Origin: DATAPD01 sp036265385
GTDB taxonomy: Bacteria; Acidobacteriota; Terriglobia; Terriglobales; Acidobacteriaceae
Reading direction: 5' to 3'
NCBI GenBank assembly: GCA_036265385.1
Contig: DATAPD010000001.1
Coordinates: forward strand, 20,191 to 84,190
DNA: 64,000 bases
In this document: piece after piece, positions 54,922 to 63,859 of the stretch
Position numbering within the stretch: position 1 is the stretch's first letter
Layout: every line of letters starts with the position of its first letter
The notes under the pieces: model-generated
The model's input: the letters and a program-made list of their open reading frames with translations, nothing else
Told to the model about the DNA's origin: nothing
The model's database searches: none
Program-made: the position numbers and the translations under genes

Positions 54922-55518
54922 TCAATAATGCGACCCGCCGAACGTGTACCCCAGCGAGACCCCGTATCGAATCATCTTGCCCGAAGTGAATTCGACGTTG
55001 TTATTCACCAGGTAAAAGTGTCCCTCAGGCCGGATGAAAACATTGGGGGTGACGTAAAGTCGTAGTCCCGCGCTGAAGTGTCCCATGAAATGAGTGCTGG
55101 TCGTGTAGTTTGTGCAGCTGACGAAATTGCAAGTGTAGAAATTGTTATAGAAGCGTACGCTCTCCGCGCCGATGCCTGCTTGAAACTCACCCTTCACCCG
55201 ATCATTCAATTTCGGAACCCACATTCCATTAAAGTCCCAGAAAATTGGGCGGTACGGTTGATAGCCCGCATAGAGTGATTGGCTGGCTCGCCACGAGATT
55301 TCCCCACCCACTCCGAACTGATCCTTAGCAAATAAATGTCCTCCGCTGAACGAAAGGTACGTTCCACCATTTAATGGCTGAGGACCAAAAATGAACGCCG
55401 GCGCCGTCGTGTCAGTAGATGTCAAAGTACTGGCACCGAACGCTACATCTGTTTGCGCCATTGCCGATGTACCGAAGAAAATGACAGCACAAGCCGCGAG
55501 CACTACAAAGCTTTTCAC
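54922..55518 (-). CDS. Outer-membrane beta-barrel protein
   Basis: This 198-residue protein has a signal peptide (VKSFVVLAACAVIFFGTSAMA), then alternating aromatic/polar strands typical of small outer-membrane barrels, such as GGTYLSFSGGHLFAKDQFGVGGEISWR and a C-terminal IRYGVSLGYTFGGSHY ending near an aromatic. GTG 55518 gives the natural signal start; the frame continues to 55596 without a better signal. An Ig-like gene is divergent with 105 bases between starts. No specific function is visible. Confidence 0.75.
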   Translation of the reverse strand: MKSFVVLAACAVIFFGTSAMAQTDVAFGASTLTSTDTTAPAFIFGPQPLNGGTYLSFSGGHLFAKDQFGVGGEISWRASQSLYAGYQPYRPIFWDFNGMWVPKLNDRVKGEFQAGIGAESVRFYNNFYTCNFVSCTNYTTSTHFMGHFSAGLRLYVTPNVFIRPEGHFYLVNNNVEFTSGKMIRYGVSLGYTFGGSHY

Positions 55519-55623
55519 TAAACTACCCGACCTTTCTTCTGCAAAAGTTATCAACAAGTATTTCGATGACACATCATTTATTCTATGCCGACACAATCAC
55601 CTACACTCCGTAAACAATTGCAA

Positions 55624-56361
55624 ATGTTCTCCAAGAAACGAAGAAAGCTCAACCAGCATCTAAACCCGGTGCGCTCACGAAAGTTTCGGCGATTTTGCGT
55701 TTCATGTGCCCTGTTTGCACTCGCGTGCTCTTTTCAGTTGGATGCTCAAACAGCTTCGGGTCCGCCTCTGTCCATCACCACGGAATCTTTGCCCGAGGCC
55801 TATACGGGTGTCGAATACCGCGTACAACTCACCGCGACCGGCGGCATTCCTCCTTATAAATGGACGATCGCAACTGGCAATCTCCCGCAAGGCTTGACCT
55901 TGGATCCTGCGACAGGCCTCATCAGCGGGTTCGCATCCAACCCGGAAGAGAGCCATTTCACGATCCAAGCCACCGATTCGAATCAGCCCTCGCATTCCAT
56001 AAATAAGGAGCTGACGCTTCCCGCGATGGCTCCGCTGGTTTTCGAGTGGGCTCAACCTCCCCATGTGGAGAACAATCGGATCGATGGAGTCGTCCGTGTT
56101 TCGAACGGGTCGCGAAGTGATTATGACCTCACGGTAATCGTGGTTGGCATCAACGAAAGTGGACGCGCTACCGCACTCGGCTATCAGCGTTTTGCACTCA
56201 AGGCCAAGTCAACCGGCCCCGATATTCCGTTCGGCACCACCTTGCCGGATGGCTCTTACATGGTGCACGCCGATGCCGTTGCCGAAATTGCCGACAAGAA
56301 GCTCATCATCAAGCAGATGCTGCACACGCCTGCGCCTTTGAAAGTCGCAGTCAATCCGTGA
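55624..56361 (+). CDS. Exported protein with a putative Ig (He_PIG) domain
   Basis: This 245-residue protein has a basic N terminus (KKRRKLNQ), a membrane/signal segment (about residues 25-43) and a He_PIG-type domain (about 55-135, with LTATGGIPPYKWTIATGNLPQGLTLDPATGLISG). The C-terminal half (about 140-245) is a beta-rich domain with no recognised family. Start ATG 55624 versus 55585 is uncertain. It is divergent from the beta-barrel gene and convergent on the ABC exporter operon. Cell-surface or periplasmic location is inferred. Confidence 0.7.
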   Translation: MFSKKRRKLNQHLNPVRSRKFRRFCVSCALFALACSFQLDAQTASGPPLSITTESLPEAYTGVEYRVQLTATGGIPPYKWTIATGNLPQGLTLDPATGLISGFASNPEESHFTIQATDSNQPSHSINKELTLPAMAPLVFEWAQPPHVENNRIDGVVRVSNGSRSDYDLTVIVVGINESGRATALGYQRFALKAKSTGPDIPFGTTLPDGSYMVHADAVAEIADKKLIIKQMLHTPAPLKVAVNP

Positions 56362-56384
56362 GTGGAAGCGCGAATCGTTCGCAT

Positions 56385-57518
56385 CTAATCGAGCGCCTTG
56401 TGGAAACGGAAAATACTTACTGTCAGCAGCACAATCCCGAGGCTCAACATCGCAGCCATTTGGGGCCACAGTATGTCTAAACCTATTCCTTTCAAATAAA
56501 CGCTACGAAGAATAATCAGAAAGTACCGAAGCGGGTCGAGGTAGGTCAGAGTCTGCAGCCACTTGGGCATCGTACTAATCGGAAAACCGAATCCTGAAAA
56601 CGTAATCGCCGGCATGATGAAAAAGAACGATGTCACCATGGCCTGTTGCTGCGTCGATGAGACCGTTGAAATCAGCAGTCCCACTCCCAACTGACACAAC
56701 AAGAATGCAACCGCTCCGGTTACGAGCACCAGGATTGATCCGCGAAAAGGTACGCGAAACCACAAAGTTCCGATCGTCGCGATCAGGCCCACATCGAACA
56801 ATCCAATCAGGAAAAACGGCAGTGTCTTGCCGAGAATAAATTCTGAGGGTCGAATCGGTGTCACCATGATCTGCTCAAGAGTCCCAATCTCACGCTCGCG
56901 GACGACTGCGAAGGCAGTGAGCGTCGTCACTAGCACCAATGTCAGACTTCCGATAACCCCCGGAACAAAAAACCACCTGCTCGTAAAGCTCTCGTTGTAC
57001 CAGGGACGCGCTTCAAGTTGAATGTCCGGCGCTCGTTGCAGGAGTGCCGGCGAGAGTCGACTGATTCGGTCACGTTGATATTCCCCCGCAAAACTTTGCG
57101 CGATCTGGTTCGCATATCCGCTGGCAATCAGAGCAGTGTTGGAGTTCGTACCATCCACAATGAGCTGAAGCGGCGCAGTGTGCCCCGCCTGCAACAGCTC
57201 GGCGAAGCCTGGAGGAATATGCAGCGCTACGGTGGCTTTACCGCGATCAAGCGAATCGACAATCTGCTCTCGATTGTCGAGATACCGCTGAATGTCGAAG
57301 TAAGGAGTTGCGGCAAACCTCGACACTAGCTCGCGGCTTTCCTGCGAATGATCCAAATCAAGCACAACCGTTGGAACGTGGCGGATATCGTAGGTCGCGG
57401 CATAGCCGAAGACGAGCATCTGGATGATAGGCGGCCCAAATAGCAAGAAGCGCGTCCGCTTGTCGCGGAACACTTGGATAAACTCCTTGATCAACATTTG
57501 CTTGAGCCGGGCCAGCAT
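56385..57518 (-). CDS. ABC-2 type permease, second subunit (YbhR-like)
   Basis: This 377-residue protein has an N-terminal helix, a large periplasmic loop (about 45-170) and five C-terminal helices, the ABC2_membrane_3 plan. Segments KEFIQVFRDKRTRFLLFGPPIIQMLVFGYAATYDI and EREIGTLEQIMVTPIRPSEFILGK are characteristic. It is 2 bases after the other permease gene and ends the exporter operon. Together they form the membrane channel of a tripartite efflux pump like E. coli YbhFSR. Substrate unknown. Confidence 0.92.
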   Translation of the reverse strand: MLARLKQMLIKEFIQVFRDKRTRFLLFGPPIIQMLVFGYAATYDIRHVPTVVLDLDHSQESRELVSRFAATPYFDIQRYLDNREQIVDSLDRGKATVALHIPPGFAELLQAGHTAPLQLIVDGTNSNTALIASGYANQIAQSFAGEYQRDRISRLSPALLQRAPDIQLEARPWYNESFTSRWFFVPGVIGSLTLVLVTTLTAFAVVREREIGTLEQIMVTPIRPSEFILGKTLPFFLIGLFDVGLIATIGTLWFRVPFRGSILVLVTGAVAFLLCQLGVGLLISTVSSTQQQAMVTSFFFIMPAITFSGFGFPISTMPKWLQTLTYLDPLRYFLIILRSVYLKGIGLDILWPQMAAMLSLGIVLLTVSIFRFHKALD

Positions 57519-57520
57519 CG

Positions 57521-58654
57521 TTACACCAGCCTCTTGTGGAACGCGCGTGTTGCAATCGCTGCTAACGCAAGCGCAAAAAACGCAAGCGGAATCAATTCCG
57601 CGAACAGCATCGTGGTCGGCGTCCCCTTGAGGAAGATCTTCTTGAGTGCGGAAACGTAATACCGCGCTGGGAGCACACGCGTGATGTATTGGATGACTGT
57701 GGGCATCTGTTCAATCGCGAACAGAAAGCCCGATAGTAGAAAAGCCGGCAGAAAAGTAGCGATAAGCGCAATCTGGCTCGCCGCCAATTGATTTTTTGCA
57801 ATCACCGAGATAAAAAAGCCGAGCGAAAGCACCACGATCAGGAACATCGCCGAGCAAACCAGCAACGTTAGGAAGCTCCCGCGAAACGGCACTTTGAACC
57901 AGTAGAGCGCGATCGCGGTGCATACTCCAACATCGAACATCCCGATGACGAAGTACGGCACCAACTTCCCTAACATGATCTCCAGAGGCGTTACGGGAGT
58001 TGAGATCAACTGCTCCATCGTTCCGCGTTCCCACTCACGCGCAATGGTGAGTGAAGTGAGAAAAGCTCCGATGACGGACATCACGAGCGCAAGCACTCCC
58101 GGAACTATGAATGCGCTGCTCTCTAAGTCCTCGTTGTACCAGGTGCGCGCCTCCACATTAAGCGGCGCACCTGAGTAATTCGCGCCTCTATCGCGCAACC
58201 ACTCCACCCGGACATCTTGCGAGTACCCGGCAATCACTGCTTCGCTGTAGTTGACCGCAACATTTGCCGTGTTGTCATCCGTGGCATCAACAATAGCCTG
58301 CACGCTCACGCGTTGCCCTGAGCGCAGGAGGTCTGAAAAGTCCGGCGGGATAACCAATCCTAACTTGGCGTGCCCGTCATCGATCGCACGAACGAGTTCC
58401 GGATAGCTGCTCACGCCGCGTTTTAGATCGAAGTACTGGCTGGACTGGAAACGCTTGAGGAGGTCCTGGCTTTCCTTGCTGCCGTCGCGATCAAACACAT
58501 AGAGCGGGACGTGTTTCAGGTCCAGGCTCACTCCGTAGCCGAACAGCAACACGAGGATCACTGGCATGATGATGACGATGATCAAGCTTCGCGTATCTCG
58601 TCGGATCTGAACGATCTCCTTGACTGCAACTGCTGCGAAACGTCGCCAGTTCAT
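57521..58654 (-). CDS. ABC-2 type permease, first subunit (YbhS-like)
   Basis: This 377-residue protein is homologous to its neighbour, with the same plan: N-terminal helix (about 22-42), periplasmic loop (about 45-175) and five C-terminal helices. Typical segments are KEIVQIRRDTRSLIIVIIMPVILVLLFGYGVSLDL and EWERGTMEQLISTPVTPLEIMLGK. Its ATG overlaps the upstream ATPase stop by 4 bases. A heterodimeric permease is expected since both genes are adjacent and coupled. Confidence 0.92.
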   Translation of the reverse strand: MNWRRFAAVAVKEIVQIRRDTRSLIIVIIMPVILVLLFGYGVSLDLKHVPLYVFDRDGSKESQDLLKRFQSSQYFDLKRGVSSYPELVRAIDDGHAKLGLVIPPDFSDLLRSGQRVSVQAIVDATDDNTANVAVNYSEAVIAGYSQDVRVEWLRDRGANYSGAPLNVEARTWYNEDLESSAFIVPGVLALVMSVIGAFLTSLTIAREWERGTMEQLISTPVTPLEIMLGKLVPYFVIGMFDVGVCTAIALYWFKVPFRGSFLTLLVCSAMFLIVVLSLGFFISVIAKNQLAASQIALIATFLPAFLLSGFLFAIEQMPTVIQYITRVLPARYYVSALKKIFLKGTPTTMLFAELIPLAFFALALAAIATRAFHKRLV

Positions 58655-59613
58655 GCGCGCACCTCGACTCTGCGCGCTTGAGCGCTCTCCGTGGTAAGTG
58701 AGACAAAAACGTCTTCCAGCGTAGGACGGATCTTCTCGATGTGTTTTACTTCAATGTTTTTGTTTTGTAGATATTCCCGGATCGACGGCACAACCTTGTC
58801 TGCTTCGCGCACAACCAGGTGCATCGCGTTTCCAAAAACGGCAGCATCCAGTACTCCCGGAGCAGTTTGCAGCGCCTCAACCGCCGGCCCCAGCGGCTCC
58901 GCTTCTACCAGGAGCAACTCCCCCTTCATGTATTTTTGCTTGAGTTCTGTGGGCGTTCCCAGCGCGACCATCTTGCCGCGATAAATCATGGCGAGCCGAT
59001 TGCAATATTCCGCCTCTTCCATGTAATGCGTGGTCACGAACACTGTCACGCCGTCGTGCGACATCGAATGAATCAGTTCCCAGAACTGTCGCCTTGAAAT
59101 CGGATCTACGCCGGAAGTCGGTTCGTCCAGAAAGATGATTTTTGGCCGATGCAATACAGCACATCCAAGAGCAAGGCGCTGCTTCCATCCTCCTGGCAGA
59201 GTTCCCGTGATCAGCGACTCCTGTCCTTTCAGGTTCGCCATTTCAAGCGCCCACTCGATGCGCTCTTTCACTTCACCTTCCGGAACGCTGTATAGCCCCG
59301 CAAAAAGCCGCAGATTTTCGATCACTTTCAGATCGTTGTAGAGAGAAAACTTCTGTGACATGTATCCGATGTTTTGTCGCACTTTTTCCGGCTGCCTCGC
59401 GACATCGTATCCCGCAACAATCGCCGTTCCTGATGTCGGTGTGAGCAGCCCGCAAAGCATTCGGATCGTGGTCGATTTTCCCGCTCCGTTGGGACCCAGA
59501 AATCCAAAGATTTCTCCAGTACGAGTCTCAAGCGAAATGTGATCGACTGCCACGAAGTCGCCGAATCGCTTGACCAGGTCCTTGATCACCACCGAGTTGG
59601 AATCGGACTTCAA
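58651..59613 (-). CDS. ABC transporter ATPase, second (YbhF C-terminal-like)
   Basis: This 320-residue ATPase has Walker A GPNGAGKST, Walker B IFLDEPTSGVDP and a switch His in VFVTTHYMEE. The ABC signature reads LPGGWKQR instead of LSGGQ, a slight deviation. In E. coli YbhF the two ATPase halves are one polypeptide; here they are two genes overlapping by 4 bases. It would energise the two permeases. Confidence 0.93.
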   Translation of the reverse strand: MKSDSNSVVIKDLVKRFGDFVAVDHISLETRTGEIFGFLGPNGAGKSTTIRMLCGLLTPTSGTAIVAGYDVARQPEKVRQNIGYMSQKFSLYNDLKVIENLRLFAGLYSVPEGEVKERIEWALEMANLKGQESLITGTLPGGWKQRLALGCAVLHRPKIIFLDEPTSGVDPISRRQFWELIHSMSHDGVTVFVTTHYMEEAEYCNRLAMIYRGKMVALGTPTELKQKYMKGELLLVEAEPLGPAVEALQTAPGVLDAAVFGNAMHLVVREADKVVPSIREYLQNKNIEVKHIEKIRPTLEDVFVSLTTESAQARRVEVRA

Positions 59614-60557
59614 ACTGCACCCTTTTTCTCACCCGAGACTGCATCGACAAACAGGTCTTCGATACTTGGCTCCACACCACGCATTTCAGTGAAAGGAGTA
59701 GTGCCCGAACGCAGGCGGGCCGTGAACTCGGGGATTCGACGGTTGACGTCATCCACTAGCACGTGGATCCCGTCTCCGGTCATCACCATCGTCGAAACGC
59801 CATCGACCCCCCGTAACGCTTCATACACTTTTCGCGGATTAGTCGACGTGATCGCCAGCACGCCTTTTCCGAGGCGGCTTTTCAGGTTCGCTGGAGTGTC
59901 ACAAAAAAGTAATTTCCCTTGATTCATCAGCGCGACGCGATGACAGCGCTCCGCTTCGTCGAGATAGGCCGTTGACGTAAGAATGGCCACGCCTTCCGAA
60001 ATCAAGTCGTACAGAATTTTCCAGAAGTCGCGTCGCGAGACTGGATCAACTCCTGTGGTCGGCTCGTCAAGCAAAATCACCTTGGGCCGATGGATCAACG
60101 CACACACAAGCCCGAGCTTTTGTTTCATCCCGCCGGACAACTTGCCTGCCAGGCGTTCGCGGAACTCACTCATTCCCGCGGCATCCAACAATTGCGCAGA
60201 ACGTGTTGTTCGCTCTTGGCTGTCTACACCAAACAAGTCCGCGTAGAAACGGATGTTCTCGTCCACCGTGAGGTCTTCGTACAAACCGAAGCGCTGTGGC
60301 ATGTAACTCAGGTGGCGCTTGGCTCCTTCCGGATCGTCTACAACATTTGACCCAGCTACCGTCGCCGAACCTGAATCCGGCGGCATCACTCCTGCAAGCA
60401 TCCGCAGCGTCGTTGTTTTTCCAGCGCCATCGGGTCCGACCAATCCGAAAATTTCCCCGGCCTGTACATCAAAACTCAGGTCATCGACAGCGCGAACGCC
60501 AGGAAAACTTCGAGTGAGGTGCGAAACCAGGATGGCAGGTTCTTTCTCGTCATTCAT
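59610..60557 (-). CDS. ABC transporter ATPase, first (YbhF N-terminal-like)
   Basis: This 315-residue ATPase has Walker A GPDGAGKTT, signature LSGGMKQK and Walker B ILLDEPTTGVDP. The switch His position reads STAYLDE (Tyr in place of His), a deviation seen in degenerate sites of heterodimeric ABC proteins. It overlaps the HlyD gene and the second ATPase gene by 4 bases each. The pair probably forms one consensus and one weakened ATP site. Confidence 0.92.
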   Translation of the reverse strand: MNDEKEPAILVSHLTRSFPGVRAVDDLSFDVQAGEIFGLVGPDGAGKTTTLRMLAGVMPPDSGSATVAGSNVVDDPEGAKRHLSYMPQRFGLYEDLTVDENIRFYADLFGVDSQERTTRSAQLLDAAGMSEFRERLAGKLSGGMKQKLGLVCALIHRPKVILLDEPTTGVDPVSRRDFWKILYDLISEGVAILTSTAYLDEAERCHRVALMNQGKLLFCDTPANLKSRLGKGVLAITSTNPRKVYEALRGVDGVSTMVMTGDGIHVLVDDVNRRIPEFTARLRSGTTPFTEMRGVEPSIEDLFVDAVSGEKKGAV

Positions 60558-61570
60558 TGCTGCGCCGTCGGTTCCGATACGTTGCCCAGCGCGATGTGAG
60601 CATCCGCTGGCATGCCCGGCTTCAGTTCATGATTTGGATTTTCGACATCGATCTTGATTCGATAAACGAGCGTCACTCGTTCTTTGAAGGTCTGCACGCT
60701 CTTCGGCGTGAATTCTGCTTTATCCGCGATGAAGGAGATCCGGCCACGATAAGACTTACCGGGATACGTATCGGTTCGGATTGCAGCTTCTTGGCCAAGG
60801 CGGATACGGCCCAGGTCAGTTTCCGGCACATACGCGCGCAACCACACGTGGTCGAGATCAGTGAGCGTCACAACGGGTGTTCCAGCAGACACCACCTCTC
60901 CCAGTTCCGCCTGCCGGACTGAAATCACGCCCGCATAGGGTGCGGTTAGTGTCGTGTATTGCAGGTTAATCCGCGATAATCCAAGGTTCTCGCGCGCCGC
61001 TTTTACATTCGCTTTGGCGATTGCAACTTCTTCCTTGCGGCTACCTTCCCGCGTCTCGCTCAATTTTTGCTTCGCTGACTGATATTGTGCTTCCGCGCGT
61101 TTTAGGGCCGTATCGGCATTGTCCCGGTCCTGGGCAGAGATGGCATCACGGCCAAACAAACGTTGTGCGCGCTCGAAATCAATCTTGCGCTGCTGCAAAT
61201 TCGCTTCCGCATCTACTACCGATTGCTCCGCCGCCTTGATATCTTGTTCGCGGCCACCCGCCGTTGCCAACTCTAGATTCGACTGCCGCACGCGCACATT
61301 CGCTTCGTCGATGTTGACTTTCTGTCTGTAGTCCGCATTGTCTAACTTGGCCAGCAGAGCACCCGCCGCGACGGATTGCCCTTCTTGAATCGGCAACTCG
61401 ACGATGCGCCCCGGAACCTTAAAGCTCACCAGGCTGTCATGCGCCTCAATATTTCCGGACAAAACAAGTTCATTCGGATCGGCGGGCTTCTTGGTGAATC
61501 TCGGATACAGAAAGATCCCGGCGACGACCATCAACGTAATCACTACAACAAGTAGGATTGGCTTCTTCAT
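60554..61570 (-). CDS. HlyD-type membrane fusion protein of the ABC exporter
   Basis: This 338-residue periplasmic adaptor has an N-terminal membrane anchor (about residues 3-22), a barrel-sandwich domain (GNIEAHDSLVSFKVPGRIVELPIQEGQSVAAGALLAKLD), a long coiled-coil hairpin (about 85-200) and a beta-barrel domain. It links the permeases to the TolC protein. It lies 43 bases after the tolC-like gene and resembles E. coli YbhG in gene order. Substrates are unknown. Confidence 0.93.
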   Translation of the reverse strand: MKKPILLVVVITLMVVAGIFLYPRFTKKPADPNELVLSGNIEAHDSLVSFKVPGRIVELPIQEGQSVAAGALLAKLDNADYRQKVNIDEANVRVRQSNLELATAGGREQDIKAAEQSVVDAEANLQQRKIDFERAQRLFGRDAISAQDRDNADTALKRAEAQYQSAKQKLSETREGSRKEEVAIAKANVKAARENLGLSRINLQYTTLTAPYAGVISVRQAELGEVVSAGTPVVTLTDLDHVWLRAYVPETDLGRIRLGQEAAIRTDTYPGKSYRGRISFIADKAEFTPKSVQTFKERVTLVYRIKIDVENPNHELKPGMPADAHIALGNVSEPTAQQ

Positions 61571-61613
61571 GAAGTTGAACCTCTAGAGACCGATTACGTA
61601 TCGGCGTCTGAGC

Positions 61614-62951
61614 TCATGGTTTTTTCAAATAGTTACTGATCCCTTGTTCCGTCCCGCCCAATGCTCTCGCCAGCGCAAAACGTGCGTCTGTGTGGCCCGA
61701 GACGGCAACGATGTAATTCTCCTGCGCTCTCGCCAGCGCGTCCTGCGCTGTCACAACTTCCACGTTATTAGCTACGCCGGACTGGAAACGGTCCTGCGCT
61801 AAATCCAATTCGCGTTGTGCAAGGTCCTGTCCTTCTTTTGCAACCTGGACCTGCTCCTCCGTGGACTCCAGATTCAGCAACGCTTCGCGAATATCCTGCT
61901 CGATCCCGCGCCGTAGATCGTTGATCTGGCCATCGACTCGCCGTAGTCGCGCTGCGATTTCCTGTGCCTCGCCCGCGCGATCGCGATCAAAGATGGTGAA
62001 ATCAATCGTGCCCTGGATCAGTCCCGTGCCCTGAACGCTCCCGATGCTGCGTCCTAGCCCTCCATAATTTCCACTGACTCCCAACTTCGGAAAATACCGC
62101 GCGTGGCTTGCTCGTTCCTGTTCCGCCAGGCTTCGTCGCTGCGTCGCGAGCGACAGAAAATCCGACCGGTTCAAAAGCGCGGAAGAGATTGAATTCTCAA
62201 TTTGTGGTCGGTTGAGTGGTTGGAATTCCAGCTGCTCAGCCAATTCCAGTGGCGTCCCCGGCGAGATCCCGATATTACGTTCGATGGCAAGAATTGCTTG
62301 TTTGTAACCGTTCTGGGCCGCGAGCAGAGCTTGCCGGTCGTTCGCCCATTCGACTTGAGCCCGCAACAAGTCAACGCCCGTCGCAACGCCCGCATCGTGC
62401 TTGTCCTTCGCGAGTCGATAAAGGGCTTCCGACAGCGTAACTCTTGATTGCGCCGCATTGACTCGTGCAGCCGCAGACTGCGCATTCAAATAAAGCGCGG
62501 CTACCGAACGAATGACAAGATCGCGCGCTTCCTGGTAATCCAGTTTCCCTGCTTCTGCTTGCAACGTGGCGGCACGGTAGTTCCGATAACTCTGAAGATC
62601 GACAATGCTCTGGTCGGCATACACACGGAAATCGTAATTCGAGAATGGACCGACGACTTCGGGCACTCCAGGAAACGAGATGCCGAATGCGCGCAGGTTT
62701 CTGTTCTGCAGATTTGCGTAGGCTTGCGTCCGCACCTTCGGCAACAAGTTGGCGAGCCGGCGAACTCGCGTACCCTCCAATTCCTGCACGCGCGAATCGG
62801 CCACAAGTACGCTTAAATTCGCTTGTAACCCTTTCTCGATTGCTTCTTGAAGAGTTAGCCGGATAGGAGCGGACTCCTGGCTCCAGGAATAAATCGCAAA
62901 ACTACTCAGAACGGTGAAGACTACAAAGAAACCGATTGCTTCGCGCTTCAT
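61614..62951 (-). CDS. TolC-family outer-membrane channel protein
   Basis: This 445-residue protein has a signal peptide (MKREAIGFFVVFTVLSSFAIYSWSQ) and two OEP domains (about 50-245 and 260-430) rich in long helices. It forms the outer-membrane duct of the exporter. I use ATG 62951; the frame continues to 63035 but would overlap the tetR gene and precede the natural signal peptide. Having its own TolC in the operon suggests a dedicated, full tripartite pump. Confidence 0.92.
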   Translation of the reverse strand: MKREAIGFFVVFTVLSSFAIYSWSQESAPIRLTLQEAIEKGLQANLSVLVADSRVQELEGTRVRRLANLLPKVRTQAYANLQNRNLRAFGISFPGVPEVVGPFSNYDFRVYADQSIVDLQSYRNYRAATLQAEAGKLDYQEARDLVIRSVAALYLNAQSAAARVNAAQSRVTLSEALYRLAKDKHDAGVATGVDLLRAQVEWANDRQALLAAQNGYKQAILAIERNIGISPGTPLELAEQLEFQPLNRPQIENSISSALLNRSDFLSLATQRRSLAEQERASHARYFPKLGVSGNYGGLGRSIGSVQGTGLIQGTIDFTIFDRDRAGEAQEIAARLRRVDGQINDLRRGIEQDIREALLNLESTEEQVQVAKEGQDLAQRELDLAQDRFQSGVANNVEVVTAQDALARAQENYIVAVSGHTDARFALARALGGTEQGISNYLKKP

Positions 62952-62961
62952 GAGATCACTC

Positions 62962-63633
62962 TCAACGCTTGGGCTCGATCGCCCTCCAAAAATGTTTAAA
63001 GCTGTTTTCCATCCAGCTTCCCAGACTTCCTTCACCTCTAAGCGACCAAAGGAGCATCGTTCCCAGTACCGACTGCTGACACGCGACCGCCATCTCTGAC
63101 TTCTTTAGCTCTCGCGAGACTTCTCCTCGTTCCTGCCCCAACTCCAGCACCCGAGCAAGCATTTGTCTTCCTTCGGCCATTCGCTCCGACATAATCACTC
63201 GCATCCTGTCGCTCGCGGAGATAGATGAGATCAGGGCCCTCGTCAACTCTGCGCTTCGCCCGGGTTCTTCCGCGATCCGAGAAAACAATCGACGCAGCGT
63301 TGTTTCCGTCTTCTCGTTCCCCGTCTCAGCATGGGCCAGGGCCTCTCGCACTTTGCCCAGCTGAATTTCCGCCATGACGCCGAACACGTGATCTTTGCTC
63401 TCGAAATAATTGAAGAACGTTCCTTTACCGACGTCTGCTGCCTCAGTGATGTCCTCGATGGTCACATTCTGAAAGCCGCGTTTCGCAAACAACTGGATCG
63501 CCGTTCGAAACAAACGAACTCTCGTCTCCGCCGCACGACGTTCACGGCGGCCCATTCCTTTCAGGTGCGGTAGATCTTCAGCAGCCAGCGCCTCAAGGAT
63601 GTCGGCGAATTCGGAAGTTGAACCCATCTTCAT
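62962..63633 (-). CDS. TetR-family repressor of the ABC exporter operon
   Basis: This 223-residue regulator has an N-terminal TetR HTH (about 30-80, with AAETRVRLFRTAIQLFAKRGFQNVTIEDITEAADVGKGTFFNYFESKD) and a C-terminal ligand-binding domain. It is the first gene of the operon and starts 27 bases after the predicted transcription start, with its probable operator lying over that start. It therefore likely represses its own gene and the pump. In E. coli the equivalent regulator of ybhGFSR is CecR. The inducer is unknown. Confidence 0.92.
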   Translation of the reverse strand: MKMGSTSEFADILEALAAEDLPHLKGMGRRERRAAETRVRLFRTAIQLFAKRGFQNVTIEDITEAADVGKGTFFNYFESKDHVFGVMAEIQLGKVREALAHAETGNEKTETTLRRLFSRIAEEPGRSAELTRALISSISASDRMRVIMSERMAEGRQMLARVLELGQERGEVSRELKKSEMAVACQQSVLGTMLLWSLRGEGSLGSWMENSFKHFWRAIEPKR

Positions 63634-63634
63634 T

Positions 63635-63668
63635 AATGACTAGCAACCATTTACGACTATCAGTCATT
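63635..63668 (-). promoter_or_regulatory. Probable TetR operator
   Basis: GACTatcAGTC (63655-63665) is an inverted repeat covering the predicted transcription start. A wider pair AATGACT (63635-63641) and AGTCATT (63662-63668) is also inverted. Both are between the -10 box and the tetR start codon at 63633, the usual place for TetR-type autorepression. Confidence 0.55.
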
Positions 63669-63695
63669 TATAAGCCACACGTATTTGCCTGTCAA
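63667..63695 (-). promoter_or_regulatory. Sigma-70 promoter of the TetR/ABC exporter operon
   Basis: On the minus strand TTGACA (63695-63690) is separated by 17 bases from TATAAA (63672-63667). Spacing and hexamers are close to the consensus. Transcription should start near 63660, giving a 27-base leader to the tetR ATG. Confidence 0.8.
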
Positions 63696-63826
63696 GGGGC
63701 TAGTGGGCGTGATTTCTAATTAGGAAATCTTAGGGTCGGATTTTGAAACTAATGCACTGTGGGATCGTGCGATGAACAAGTTGGCAAATAAAAAGGAAGA
63801 GTTTGAAGCAGTATCGGAGGCGCCGT

Positions 63827-63859
63827 AGCTCGTAGCTAGAAGCGCGAAGCTCGTAGCTA
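63827..63859 (+). repeat. Short direct repeat AGCTCGTAGCTA
   Basis: Two exact 12-base copies start at 63827 and 63848, 21 bases apart, in a gene-free stretch. The units are internally repetitive (AGCT, TAGCT). The 21-base period is two helical turns, but function is unknown; it may be a genomic filler repeat. Confidence 0.5.
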
